This document shows, piece after piece, positions 12,094 to 25,000 of a stretch of DNA of 64,000 nucleotides. Made by a program: the position numbers and the translations under genes. Source of the stretch: Echinarachnius parma (lineage: Eukaryota; Echinodermata; Echinoidea; Clypeasteroida; Echinarachniidae); assembly GCA_037951105.1 (NCBI GenBank), contig JBAMJV010002081.1, positions 97,571 through 161,570 on the forward strand, read 5' to 3'. Within the stretch, counting starts at the first letter, position 1; each line of letters opens with the position of its first letter. The notes under the pieces were generated by a model that worked only from the letters and a program-made list of their open reading frames with translations, had not been told where the DNA came from and made no database searches.

Positions 12094-12267
12094 CAGTAGA
12101 GCCTCATCATAAAGAGAGATGATATAACAAAATCCTCTTATAAGAAAGGTAATTTTGCTGGTCCCACCCTGTACACTCTCTTCTTGTCCCCGATATAACG
12201 AGATACCAGTATAACAAGGTAACATGCATGGTCCCAAAGTCGACCTCATTATAACGAGGTTCCACTG
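12094..12267. mobile_element. pogo/Tigger-like MITE (ATAACGAGGTT)
   Basis: TA target duplications at 12092-12093 and 12268-12269. Ends CAGTAGAGCCTC and GAGGTTCCACTG are inverted. ATAACGAG / ATAACAAG words recur inside. The CAGT..AACCTC end with TA target is typical of pogo-type elements. A relative lies at 38,892-39,058. Confidence 0.65.
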
Positions 12268-13415
12268 TACAGCAAAAATAAGACGTGCGCACACTCAGTG
12301 TTGTAGAGGGTTAGGGTTAACTAACATTTATTTTGTATCAAGTGACAACATAAATGCAGTTCTTTTTCAGTGTTAAGACGGCATTTCATATATAATTTTT
12401 TAGTAAAACCCTACAATTCCTTTAATTAATAGTGCATGAGATAACCAGTTGGGGAGATTCAATTCTGTTGTAAAGTCAGGTCTCACATGTGCATTATTCT
12501 GAAATCACTACGACTGTCCGAGATAAACTATATCATCTGTGAGATACTGCAAATACTTTTTTGTAAATGGACAGATGATCTTGCACAGAGTTGCAATTTG
12601 TGTTTGATAATCGCAAAATTGTTATCTTTTTTTTTGGGTCCAGTGCCCATGTTTGTTTGGAATATTCATGTAATGTATATAACCATGACTGTTGATCATA
12701 ATTACGTACACCCGTTTGTTATAAGGTAAATTTATAATTTGCATAATTATTTGTTGCTGTGAAGCCTGTGTGTAGATAATCGTAACTGCATCCTGAGCAC
12801 CTTGCAAAAGATCTGTAGCACTCTGTGACTGCCTGCAGTATGGTATCGCAGTGATTTTATCATCACATTCGAGACTGGCTTCATAATCATGTTTTCATCA
12901 CAGACTGAAATATCTCAAGCCTATTCCTTAACAGATTAATACACCCTATATTATGTCATTGGAATATAGAAAATTGTACAATGGGCTACTTACATTAACA
13001 CAGGTGAAAGCATATATTATACATTTTATAAAATTGTATAGATTGCAGGTTACCATAATTACTTCTTACAGCCTCAACCCTATATAATGCTAAAGAGTGA
13101 TGTCACAACACTTCGATGCCATGGGTTATGGTCTTAAACATGTCAGGCAAGCTAGCAATTATTGACCGAGCGGTTGTCAAGAAGTCAATCGTCCAGCTCC
13201 AACCCACAACCAAAGGCCCGAATCAAAAGACAAGTTGTTTAGATTTTTAGAACCATTAATATAACAAAGGACAGCGACGTCATCACTTCTTCTGTACTCT
13301 TACTAATTTATGTATTTTGTAGGTGTGTACTGCAATTCTGCTTTGAAAGAGGTAGAGTGATGAAAATGAGCACTAGAATATAGTATCATAAACAAATAGA
13401 AAGTGCCCAGAGAGC
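12268..13415. other. Unannotated stretch
   Basis: AT-rich, with only short frames lacking motifs. No gene, inverted-repeat element or tandem array found. Confidence 0.4.
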
Positions 13416-13419
13416 CAAG

Positions 13420-13700
13420 TAGATGCAGTCAATTGGGTGGGTGTTGGGGGGGGGGGGGGGGGAGGGAGGGGGCAGAGGGCAGATAGGGGGCAGGCAAGAC
13501 AGACAGAGAGGCAGAGGTGTGTGAAAAGGTGAGGGGGTAACCAGAGCCCAGTAGATGCAGTCAATGTGAGGGGGGGGGGGGGGGGGATGGGGTGGAAGGA
13601 GGGCAGATAGAGGGCAGATAGGGGGAAGGCAAGACAGACATAGAGAAGCAGAAGTGTGTGAAATGGGGAGGGGTAATCAAAGTACAGATGCAGTCAATTG
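13420..13700. repeat. G-rich minisatellite
   Basis: Two full units and a partial one of about 120-130 bp, each with AGATGCAGTCAAT, a run of 13 or more Gs, GGGCAGATAGGGGG and CAAGACAGACA..GAG. The G tracts differ in length between units. Confidence 0.7.
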
Positions 13701-14520
13701 ACCAATACACTTAGTATTACAGTGTTATGTTTTTATATATACTAACCTCAAAATTACATTAGAATAAATGAAGATATCCAATTAGTTTGAAATACCCCAT
13801 ACATTACGCCAATTATTTTACAGTATGTGACATTGCTATATATTGCAACTACTTCATACAGACCCTATCATACCATTAGTAGCATTATTATGGTTATGGA
13901 CATGTTACATCTACATATGTTACATATACATCTTATTTAAACAAAATAAAAGTGCATTTTCATCATATCATCTTCACGTTTCACATTATACTCTTGAATG
14001 CTTGATCTTTTTTTAGATGTTCACAAAGCCAAGAAGTTTTAGAATTGAAAATTAAAAATTCTCATGATTGCTGTTTATTATTTTTGTTGCGGTTAATCTT
14101 CAGGATACTCAATAAACTAGAAATGGCTGGAACATTTACACGAGCTGAAAGTGACATTAACAAAATTTGTATATGTTACCATTCTCGCCAAAGGAATCAT
14201 GGTCTTTAAATGGGATGATATACAACCAACCAATAAAACATTCAAATATTACATTTTGTAACGAGCTATAAAAATGATGAGTTAAGTTGATATTGATTCA
14301 AACAAGCACTATATAATCAAAATTTAGTATCATTATGATAACTGTATACATGCAACAAATCAAATGCATTTACAATAACCATTTCAACAAGGATTAAGAT
14401 AATATATGTTAATTAATTAATCACAATTGTTCACACCCTTTAATGGAAATAATGAAACACAGAAAGCACTATTCAAACATTATCAAAATATTAATACTAC
14501 CAAGAATGATATATAACATA
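13700..14520. other. Unannotated AT-rich stretch
   Basis: Very AT-rich, with no exon, tandem array or clear inverted-repeat element found. Confidence 0.4.
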
Positions 14521-14521
14521 A

Positions 14522-14771
14522 TTGTATAGCGCCACAGACCCCCACAATTACCCCGTGCAATTTCTCAACTCCCTGGGGAGCATACCAACCATGGGCAACC
14601 TTATTTTTCACCAGACAATGAACCAATTTAATTTATACACCTGGGTGGAGAGCAGCAATGTGGATGAAATGCCTTGCTGAAGGGCAAAAGACGCCGGTTG
14701 TAGTGGGGACTTGAACCCGCAACCCTTGCTTTGAAAGACAAGAGCCCAATCCACTAGACCACAACACTCCC
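14522..14771 (-). mobile_element. tRNA-derived SINE
   Basis: Read on the minus strand, a tRNA-like head starts at 14771 with GGGAGTGTTGTGGTCTAGTGG (A box) and continues to GGGTTCAAGTCC (B box, 14708-14718). A non-tRNA body follows with CTCTCCACCCAGGTGTATAA and further conserved-looking sequence to about 14522. Fold and length do not fit a working tRNA gene. This type of SINE body is familiar from marine deuterostomes, as I recall it. Confidence 0.7.
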
Positions 14772-14811
14772 ACATAATTACAATAATATAAGTACATGTA
14801 CTTGCGCGCTA

Positions 14812-15114
14812 AGGGGCCTTGCAAAGTTATTCCAAACATCCGAATAAGATTTGGATAGAGCTCACCCCACCCACCCACCCCCCTATCCAAACTTTTTGTT
14901 TTTTTGGAAATCCATCTCCGACATGGACAGAAAACTCAAATCATATGACTTTTTAAAAGTCATTATATGATTTGAGACGAGTAAAGTGCAGTTTTTTACA
15001 CTAAATCTGGGTGGGGTTTTCCAATTTATTTTTAAAAATCCAAAATGGCACTGGACCCACCCACCCACTTCCAAATCTTATTTTGACGGTTGGAATTTTT
15101 TAAACTTTGCCCCT
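14812..15114. mobile_element. MITE with AGGGGC..GCAAAGTT ends
   Basis: Inverted ends AGGGGCCTTGCAAAGTT and AACTTTGCCCCT, with an inner inverted pair (AATAAGATTTGGA and its complement) and a central hairpin around CAAATCATATGACTTTTAAA. A 28-bp flank containing AAGTACATGTACTTGCGCGC appears on both sides (about 14,785 and 15,129), as if the element inserted in or duplicated that block. Confidence 0.65.
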
Positions 15115-15850
15115 AAATGGAAATGATAATATAAGTACATGTACTTGCGCGCTAAATGGAAATGATGATGGAATATAGAGAGCTATACTAGACAAAGTAT
15201 TATTTAACTCATAGAATCTGCAAACATCCAACAATATTTACATTCAACTTCATATCGCAATAATAGGACATGTATGTGATTACGCATGCTTAAACAACAT
15301 ATACCAGGTTATAAAGTTTACTATATATTTACATGCCCTAATGTCTCAGAGCCACTCATGAGTCATCGAACACATGATCTTTCTTCTTGTGCAAGAATTC
15401 ATCAAATCTTATTCCTTTAGTAAAAAAAAAAAAATATTACACAATATCTGTCAGAAAAATGTAAGAAAAAAAAGACGTTCATCTTGTCCCTGCATGATTT
15501 GAATATAAAAATGTTTTAATATCTTATTCTTTACTTTAAAAAAAAAAACATTAACATTCATTCCAGACCTGCTCGATGTGAATTCAGAAATTATCTAAAT
15601 CTAGAGTAAATGACTTTCAAATATATATAAATCTTCATTCTTTATAACTGTACACTTGCGTAAGTTTCTTTACAAAACTTGTGATTTTTATCATTCTTTT
15701 TTTTTCCAGCTGTATTTTACATCACATGCATTTCTTCCTTACAATTTATACAATATTTTTGTTTTAATTTCTTGTATCCAGATTCGGCAGAACTTGCATT
15801 TGATTTAAAATCTAAAATTAGTTTAATCGTTCATAATTAATTTCAAGCTA

Positions 15851-15856
15851 TTTATT
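15851..15856 (-). promoter_or_regulatory. Candidate polyadenylation signal of the ITM2-like gene
   Basis: AATAAA on the minus strand about 100 bases after the stop codon at 15960-15962. Position and strand fit, but AT-rich DNA offers many chance matches. Confidence 0.4.
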
Positions 15857-15959
15857 TTCAGTTATCTTGTGATGAGACTCTTACATCATTTGCATATTTT
15901 CCATTACAATACTGAAAATTGTGTCTGGTCGCTTACTTTTTGGGTTGTTTTTTTATGAT

Positions 15960-16069
15960 TCATATTTCTCTTATTTCCAAATCGATGTGCACTCTCTTCT
16001 TTCCGTTGAAGAAGATGAAGGATCGCTGGGGAACAAACTGGTTGTCCGCACTCCTCTTCACAATCGAGC
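15960..16069 (-). CDS. ITM2-like exon 6 (C-terminal peptide and stop)
   Basis: Acceptor TTTTACCAG precedes the exon. Phase 1 joins exon 5 to read G-S-I-V-K-R, then a 30-residue tail ending E-I-R-E-I and a TGA stop. The Lys-Arg is the expected proprotein cleavage site. The tail lacks the cysteines of the vertebrate C-terminal peptide. It is the last of three tandem versions in transcript order. Confidence 0.75.
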
Positions 16070-19000
16070 CTGGTAAAAATATCAAAATGAAACAAGAAAA
16101 AGGTTTTTAAAAATGCATGAATAATGCTAAATCTATAACATGTAAGAGGGCTTTAGAGTTTTATTGGTACAAGCCGATGAGACACATTTCTTTCCGCTGA
16201 AGAAGACGGAGGATCACTTGGGGAAAACTGATTGTCCGCACTCCTCTTCACAATCGAGCCTGGTTAATGAAAATTTAAATGAAACAAAGAAATAGGTAAA
16301 AATACATGAATTATGCAATATCTATAACATGTAAGAGGGCTTTAGAGTTTTATGTGTGCAAGCTGATGTGACACATTTCATTCCGCTGAAGAAGACTTGA
16401 CGATCGCTGAGGGACAAACTACCTGTCCACATTTCTCTCCACGATCGAGCCACGTAAAAACATTAAAATGAAACAAGAAATACGTAAAAAATACATGAAT
16501 CCTGTTGCATCAGCAGAATGAAACAGCCAGGCTATCCCTTGAGCCTTTCTTTCTTGCGATGGCAGGTTGCAAACAGTGTGTAAATCTGTGGTTCACAGTC
16601 CACTCTGTGGAGAGCATTCCTTTCATGACAATGGACCCTCATTCAAGTAAAAAGATAAGGGACCCGTTGCAGAGAGATACAAATTGTAAGTCAGTGCACA
16701 TTTCAACCAATCAGATTTGCCCATTTAGAACACATGATCTGACTTAGAATTAATTGTAACTTACAATCAATTGTATCTCTTTCTGCAATGGGGCCATTGA
16801 CACAAACACACACATAAAACACAAATTAAAGGGACTACAATGTCTAGATGGCCTAATTTTCACAATTCGGCTCTCTATATGTGATTTTTCCCGAAGAAAA
16901 AGAATTTGGCAGTCATTTCTCATGAAATCAATCAATTTTGGGGTAATTGGTAAATATCTAATTGTCCTGGGAATGCCCCTTTTAAATCGCCAAAATGTGA
17001 CGTCATCTAAAGAACGGACTAATGAACTAAAGTCTGTAGATGACGCGTCATGACGTAAGCCAATGTATTGTCAATCACACGTCGATCACGCCGCCGATTC
17101 CGGACCCTAAATGTGGGTGGGGCGTAAACTGGCTGCTAAGTGAGATTTGGCATCAGAAAACTAGTCTTAAATCACTACTGTTTTTATTTTCATGGATTTT
17201 TTTTCGGCAGACCTATGTTTCAAGTCATCAACTATGGAATAAGTGTCAAAGTACGTTGTATTCTTTAGGTCCTTTAAGTTCAAAGAGTTACCTCGGCTGG
17301 TTTCCACGACCTCGGAAGCCTGGAGCCAGAAGGTGGAACGCTGGAAGCAGTGGTCCCTGACAGAGGTGGCCATGAGGGTCACATCTATAGCCGGACCTTG
17401 AACCTCCATCCTTGCATACACAGTGTCCAGTTGGGTCAGGTGGTCACCATTCTGAGGGTTGGGAAAAGCAAACAAACAGATTAATAATAGAAACAGCCAA
17501 TTGAGTCATGATTAAAACATGCATTAAGCAGTGGTCCCTGACAGAGGTGGTCATGAGAGGTCACATCTACAGCAGGCCCTTGCACCTCCATCCTTGCATA
17601 CACAGTGTCTAGCTGGGTCAGGTTGTCACCATTCTGAGGGTTGGGGGGGAAACAGAGCAATAAATAATTAATACAAACAAATCAAACAGTGATTAAACCA
17701 TGCATAAATCAGTGGTCCCTGACGGAGGTGGCAATGAGGGTCACATCTACAGCAGGCCCTTGAATCACTATCCTTGCATACACAGTGTCTAGCTGAGACA
17801 AGTGGTCTCCATTCTGAAGGTTGGGACCAACTCAACCCGATCCGGCTGGTTTTCAAGCAGATCGGGTCAGTGTGCGCTGCCTCACAACTCGGATTTTGCC
17901 CGTCGGAAGTCAGTTAGGTCCGATCCAACGTGTTAACTTGGCCTACATGTAGATATGATATGGCAACTTTTCCAACTACCTTAAACCGGGGTGACTTTGG
18001 CCCCTTTTTTAGACAAATGTATTTTTATCAAGCCTAACTTTTTAGAACAAATTTCTTAGTGTTTCAAAAATATTCTCATAGGGTAATGTACAGAATTAGA
18101 AATTAGTGAGACTTGATGAAGATACATCCTTCTCAAAAAGTGGCCAAAGTCACCCCGGCGGTCAAAGTCACCCCGGTTTACGGTACACTGCTTTTTACCT
18201 TGTAGCCTTTCATGAACTCCAGCACATTGCGAGGGCTCTCGAACAGGGAGTTGTTGTGCTTGAGCAGGAAGCAGTTTTCATCCACGTTGTCACGGAATGC
18301 AGTCAGTTGCTGAACGAGAAAGGAGAGAAATAAGACGAGTAACACATTAAATTCACTAAAAGAAAAATGTACATTTTAATTGGATAACACTAATCAAGCC
18401 AGGTTATTTTGGCTATGCTATAGGCTATAGCTGAGGGATGGGGGGCTGATTCCTGTGACTTTGTAATGGCATACCGGATCATAGCAAATGTAGTCTATAA
18501 AGATCTGTTTTTCTTCCTCCCCCCCCCCCCCTCCCCTCCCCCTGTATTCATTGCTTAAAAATTGTACTGCCATATTAACATTAAACAATCATACTAAATA
18601 CAGCAAAATCATACTACTTGGCAGCTCTTTTTTGTTAAATTTATACATTTTTTATTCAGCATTTCTATAAAAAAAAAGGTGACTTACGATCCTGAAGTCA
18701 GACATGACGGTGATGTGGTGCTGGTTGCTAAACTCTGGACAACCAACAGTCAACGATAGATTCTTTCGATTGTTTTCAATACATTTTTTATTCAGCATAA
18801 TTTATAAAAACAAAGGTGACTTACGATCCTGAAGTCAGACATGACGGTGATGTGGTGCTGGTTGCTGAACTCTGGGACATCGATCATCTCAATATCCTGC
18901 TCCTCCTCAACAGTGATGGTCTCTGGGTAGGTCTGGTTGGAGTCGGCCTCCGGTCCGTACATCACCTGACAGAACATGGCTGGCTGGCTGCGGAACTCCT

Positions 19001-22000
19001 GATAATAGAGAATACAAAAACAAATCAATGTAAATCGAATACATTATCGTCTTAAGAGTAAATTCCTAGTTCTCTTCATCAACATCAATCATCTAATTAT
19101 CCTGCTCCTCCTCAACTGTGATGGTCTCTGGGTAGGTCTGGTTGGAGGTAGCCTCCGGTCTGTACATCACCTGACAGAACATGGCTGGCTGGCTGCGGAA
19201 CTCCTGATAATAGAGAATACAAAAACAAATCAATGTAAATCGAATACATTATCGTCTTAAGAGTAAATTCCTAGTTCTCTTCATCTTCCATAGTGATAGC
19301 TGATAGTGATAATAGTCTCTGGGTAGGTCTGGTTGGAGGTAGCCTCCGGTCCGTACATCACCTGACAGAACAGGGCTGGCTGGCTGCGGAACTCCCGATA
19401 ATAGAGAATACAAAAACAAATAAATCAATGTAAATCAAATTCATAATCATCTGAAGAGTAAATTCCAAGTCCTCTTCATCTTCCACAGTGATAGCTCATA
19501 GTGATAGTCTCTGGGTAGGTCTGGTTGGAAAAAATCCTTGGTCCGCACATCACCTGACAGAACAGGGCCGGCTGGCTGCGGAACTCCTGATTACAGATCT
19601 GAATTCTGAAGGAATGAAAACAGTCAAACAAAACTGTGGAACTAGAGACAACTTTCTTCTAAAATGATATTGTTTGAACTTTGAAGAGTACATTCGCAGT
19701 TCCCTTCATTCTCCATAGTGAGTCTCTGGTTGTAACAATTGTTTAAAGGGACTTAGTAACATTGTCCAAATCCTCAAAATAAAATGTTAATTCTAGCGGT
19801 TCCCTCATACCTTGTTGTATTCGTATTAACAATAAAATCTTGGGACCGGTTTTGTTTTTTCAAATTTCCCTTTCGTTACAAAGATATGTACGATCAAAGT
19901 ATTCAGATAAGAAAAACTCCCCCGGAGTTTTGAAACCGTGTACAAAGTGAGTGCAGTGAGTTAGTGAATATCACTTTGCATTTTCGCTCATTTCTTGGCC
20001 ATGCAATGTCCATTTGACTTGAAATGTTCACACAATACCCTGTGGACATATGAGATGACAACAATATACATTGCATCAACCCTTCATCTCTTTTTGCACA
20101 TGTCAACAAAGTTACTAGATCCTTTTAAGTTCATACAGTATGACAAGCAGTACTGATAACAAGCCTCCACACTAACCATTTTCCTTACTGGCCCATTTGG
20201 GCAAGTAAAATAACAACTTTAATAATTTTAATTGCCTGAACAAATATCTAATTGCCTGCTACTTCTAGATGAGATTTAAACCTAAAAAATAACATTATTC
20301 TCTTATAGTTGACCAATAAACAACTAAGCCATTTATGACATTTTTTTTGCCCGACACCAATTTTTACTTACCCCGGGCAAAAGGGCAAGTGCTAGTGCCG
20401 AGCCCCGAGTATGTGCAAGTTTAATTCATAATGCTCTGAATTAACATCAGTGTCATGGTTGAATGGCAGTTTCATAGGAAAACTGTCATAAAAGTTACAG
20501 TATGTTAATTTGTGATAACTTGCTGACCTTGTAAACATTGTAGGTTTGATTGTTTAGTCAAAACAGACTAATTATGACTTCACACAGGTCTTCTATGAAA
20601 ATACTTTCAGGATGTAAATGTTGGGGCAATATGGGGTCTATTTCCTGTACAATTATGTGAAAATCATAACATTGTGTGCTTAAACACTTTAAATGCTTGA
20701 CTGCTCATCCCTAAAAATACATTGCTGTACACTCGGCACAATACAGGAAGTAGGTATAATTTTTGGTTAATTTCATGCTGCTATTGTTTTAGCATAGTAT
20801 CTATTGCACTTTCCAAGTCACAACTTGTTGAACATGATAAATACATTTGTGGAGCACCACTTCAATAGTTATAAATAATAGATCTGTATCTTTCACATTC
20901 ACTAACCAACTGCACCTACATAACAAGCATAGTAAGTACATGTAGCATACATGTATTATGCCATATTATATTCCACATACTAAGAATCTTGCTCTACGAT
21001 TGGTCAAAAGTTAATCACGTGATGAAATATAGATTCGCCCATCATTGATGGGAGAAGAAAAGTTCGGTACACTGTGTAGATATTTTGGGTGAAAGTGCGT
21101 TGCACTCACTAGATAGTCGGTAAAAGTGCGTTGCACTGTGTAGATATTCAATTGTTCGCGCGCAAGTATATACGCGTGCGCGCGTTAGTGCGCAGAAAGG
21201 TAGCGCGCTGATGCGCAACATTTTCGCGCAGCTACGCTTAATAGACAATGGTATAAGCGTAATCTTGTTCATGTGCAGGATTGACGAAATTAAAATAAAA
21301 TTGCTCAATATTCCAAACTGTTTAGCCCTTTGTGTTAGTTATAGGTTGTTTGTGATCAAAATAATTGATGTGGAATATAAAGCAAATAATCACCTTTTGG
21401 TTTCAGGCGATGGCAAACTATCACTTCCTCGGCGATCTGAATGTATACGCTATCTTTCCTCAGCTTCGCTTCGGAAAGATAGCTACATCCAGATCGCCTC
21501 GGAAGTGATAGTTTGTCCAATCACCTTCACCAACGGTAATTATTTGCTTACTATATAGACATGGAAATATAGCATAGTATGTTATTTATAACATTATAGT
21601 TCTTTCACTTCAGATTGAACATGTAGTCATTCTAAAAACTGAAAATGTAATTCTACTCGAGAACAGACCAGTATATGGAAAATTATGAATGTTTCAAAAA
21701 GGGGAAGTGGGATAAGTTTCTATTGATGCGCTGTAAGAAAGGAAAGTAATTCAAGGAAGTTGAGCATAGTAATTAAATCACACTAACAATACCCAAGTTG
21801 TTAATAAATACCTTCGCTTTTGATGACAATACACGGGGGAAAAGTACGATTTGTCCCCATAGCATTTAAAATCGCCCTCGTGAGCCAATACACAGAGGCG
21901 AAAAAAACGTTTTTCAACAAAATCGCCCTCGCTGTTGTATATCACATTTTTTAGTTAGTCCCATGCATGCAAAATGTTCTTTTTATTAGAATGAGAATGC

Positions 22001-25000
22001 TTGTCTTCAGTATAGGGTAAGATCTTTATAATCAGTCATTACAATGTCTGAGAAAAATAAATATAAAACAAAATGAAAACAAAATTTAAACAAGACAAAA
22101 AAGCCCCTGTGAGCCCCAAAATAGCCCTCGTGATTATTTACATGGGGGCAATTTTTCTTTCTAAATAAAAATAAATAGCCCTTGTGAAATAAAAAGTATT
22201 TTTGGGGTTTGCATAATATAGTGAGTTAGTGACCACCTACATGTAAAATAAAATAAAAGTGGTCACTGTAGATACATGTAGGTGACAGATGGGCAGGTTC
22301 AGAACATGGTTTTCTCTGTAGTGATCTTTCTTGTGACCACTACAGGCAGGTTGGCTGAGTACTACATGTACAGACAGTTTGCTGCTAAGACAGGGTTGCA
22401 CTGTACTCAAAGCAAAAAGGGTTGTTGCTATGCAAAACGTTTTTTACAAATTTATAGGAAATTGTATGTAGACTTCAATTTCCTTTATTGTCAGAGATTA
22501 CAACTTGGCAGTAACTGAGAGATACAATAAGCAAATAATTGGTGTACAGTTTGTGTAACTTTCAAAATGTAAAGACCCAGAGGGAAAGTTAATAATAGCT
22601 CAAACTCTCTATTCTAGGGTATCCCATTAAACCTGATTCTGAGCATGATGGTTAGGATCCATGCACTTGATGGAAACTTTCCACATGGGTGACTTTGAAA
22701 CATTCAAACTTAGAGCGAGAGTCCATATTAAAGGGACTTAGTAACATTGTCCAAATCCTCAAAATAAAATTTTTAATTCTAGCGGTTCCATCATACATTG
22801 AACATTGTATTCGTATTAACAATAAAATCATGGGACCGGTTTCGGTTTTTCAAATTTCCCTTTCGTTACAAAGATATGTACGATTGAAGTATTCAGATAA
22901 GAAAAACTCCCCCGGAGTTTTTCTTACTGTGTACAAAGTGAGTGCAGTGAGTCAGTGAATATCACTTTGCATTTTCGCTCATTACTTGGCCATGCAATGT
23001 CTATTTGACTTGAAATTTTCACACAATACCCTGTGGACATATGAGATAACAACATTGCATCAACCCTTCATCACTTTTTGCACATGTCAACAAAGTTACT
23101 AGATCCCTTTAAAAGTGTTCAGGATTAAAAGTTTGTGGAACTCGAAATCTAAGGTGTTTCACTGAGGATCATGCAACTTTACATTTATTCAATTCAACAG
23201 TTAAACATCTTTAATTGGTCAAAATCTGAACACAATTGTAAGTAACTTAGTTAACCCATTCACTACGAGATTCTGAAATCCCCATAGACTTTGTACATGG
23301 CCCACGTGGTTCCCTACTTCCCGTACTAGTAAGCGATGGGTTAAGTGTACTTTGGTTGACTTTGAAACATTCCTTGGAACTAAACAAAGAGACTTTGAAT
23401 CAACTTACGGTTCTGGTTGCCATGTAGAGCAGCCCAATGAGTAGAAAGCTGAGCGCAACGGTGACGGTGCAGACAGCAGTCAGGGCCCAGGTGCTGCACG
23501 GCCGGTTCCGTCTCACCCCCTGGATACGAACAGCGCCATCTTGGGCCTCGCAATCACAGCGACAGTCACAGTTTGCATCCCTGCAGTCACTGTTGGTGCA
23601 CTCACTACATCTCTAGAAAAAAGTAATTAAGGAAGGTAGAATTTAGAAAGCTGACAGATTTTATTTTTTTTAAAGTACGGTAATTCTTATGTAGGATAAT
23701 GTAACTTGAAAACTTGTAAATTTAAGCTGTCAAAATAATCTGTTTTACATAAAGCAGGGACATTTGTTTATCATTTTTTTTTGTGGGAGCTACTTTTCAA
23801 GCTTGCCTGCATGAAAATAGCACTCTCAAATTTGTTTTGCAATTAACTCTCGACCTTGCAATTTAACAGCCTGGGCACTTTCAGGCACCCTTTTTAGCAT
23901 TTTGGGGGTTAAAAGGCTCCCTTGGATTTTTTCACTGCCCCAATTCATATGAAAGCGAAACTATGACTTAGTTCAGAAGAACGTTTGCGTGAGAAATGTA
24001 ACATTCGGACAAATTGGTATAAATCATACTGTTCTGAGTCTTACATACATGCATTACATTCCGACTATATTTGCTTTTAAAAGGTAAACATAGAATAAAT
24101 GGCAAATTATTTTACAAACTTCTTACCTAAACTTTTAGTGATAAGGCATTGTACTTCTATTTTAGAAATTATACATAGTCGATTGGGTGAATATTTGGCA
24201 ATAGGCAAAAAAGTTAGAATTAAGAGCACCTTTTTTGCACCTGCTTTTAGATTGTACGAAAGATTTTGTAGCATGCATTTGCCGATGTACAATAAATACT
24301 GTATGCATGCAAGTGTGTAATGAATGCTAGCGAGCACACTCACACATGCAAGTACATTGTAATATTGTGTACTTGCATGTACATCGAGTCGGCAATTGCA
24401 CACTGCAAAACCTTTGGACTATCACACAGCACGTGCCAAAATATATAAATTTGGACTTTTTGGCCCATTGCCATAGAGTACCGAAGCTGTGACATCATAA
24501 AAATCTATTTTTAGAATTTCTCAATTTGAACTTCATTTTCCGAAAGAGCATACAAAATAATGTCCAATTGTTGAAAACCAATCGAAAATTGTAAGTATTG
24601 GCTGAGATATGCCCAATCAGTGTTATAGACTATAACTTATAGTGCTCTGGACCTGGTTCATAAAGTTACGAACCAGAGCACTATAACACTGATTTCCTAT
24701 AATAATTGACAACAAATTCATTCGGATGGGCATACTGTACTGTATGTATCTCAGCCAATACATACTGTAACATTATTCAATTGATTGTCAACATTTGGAC
24801 ATTATTTTTTATGCTCCTTCGGAAAATGAAGTTCAAATTTGGAAATTCTAAAAATAGTGTTTGATGACGTAACACTTCACCACTTAGTATTGTCACTGGA
24901 TCCCAATTGGCTACAGGATATTGACTTTAGATACAAGTACAATTCATTGTAGTTCAGAAGAAAATTTGTAGAGACATTTCTAGATTGAACATTACCATTT

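Noticed and set aside
14700-14771. Functional tRNA gene
   Set aside because: A and B boxes are present but a SINE body continues from it and the cloverleaf is poor.
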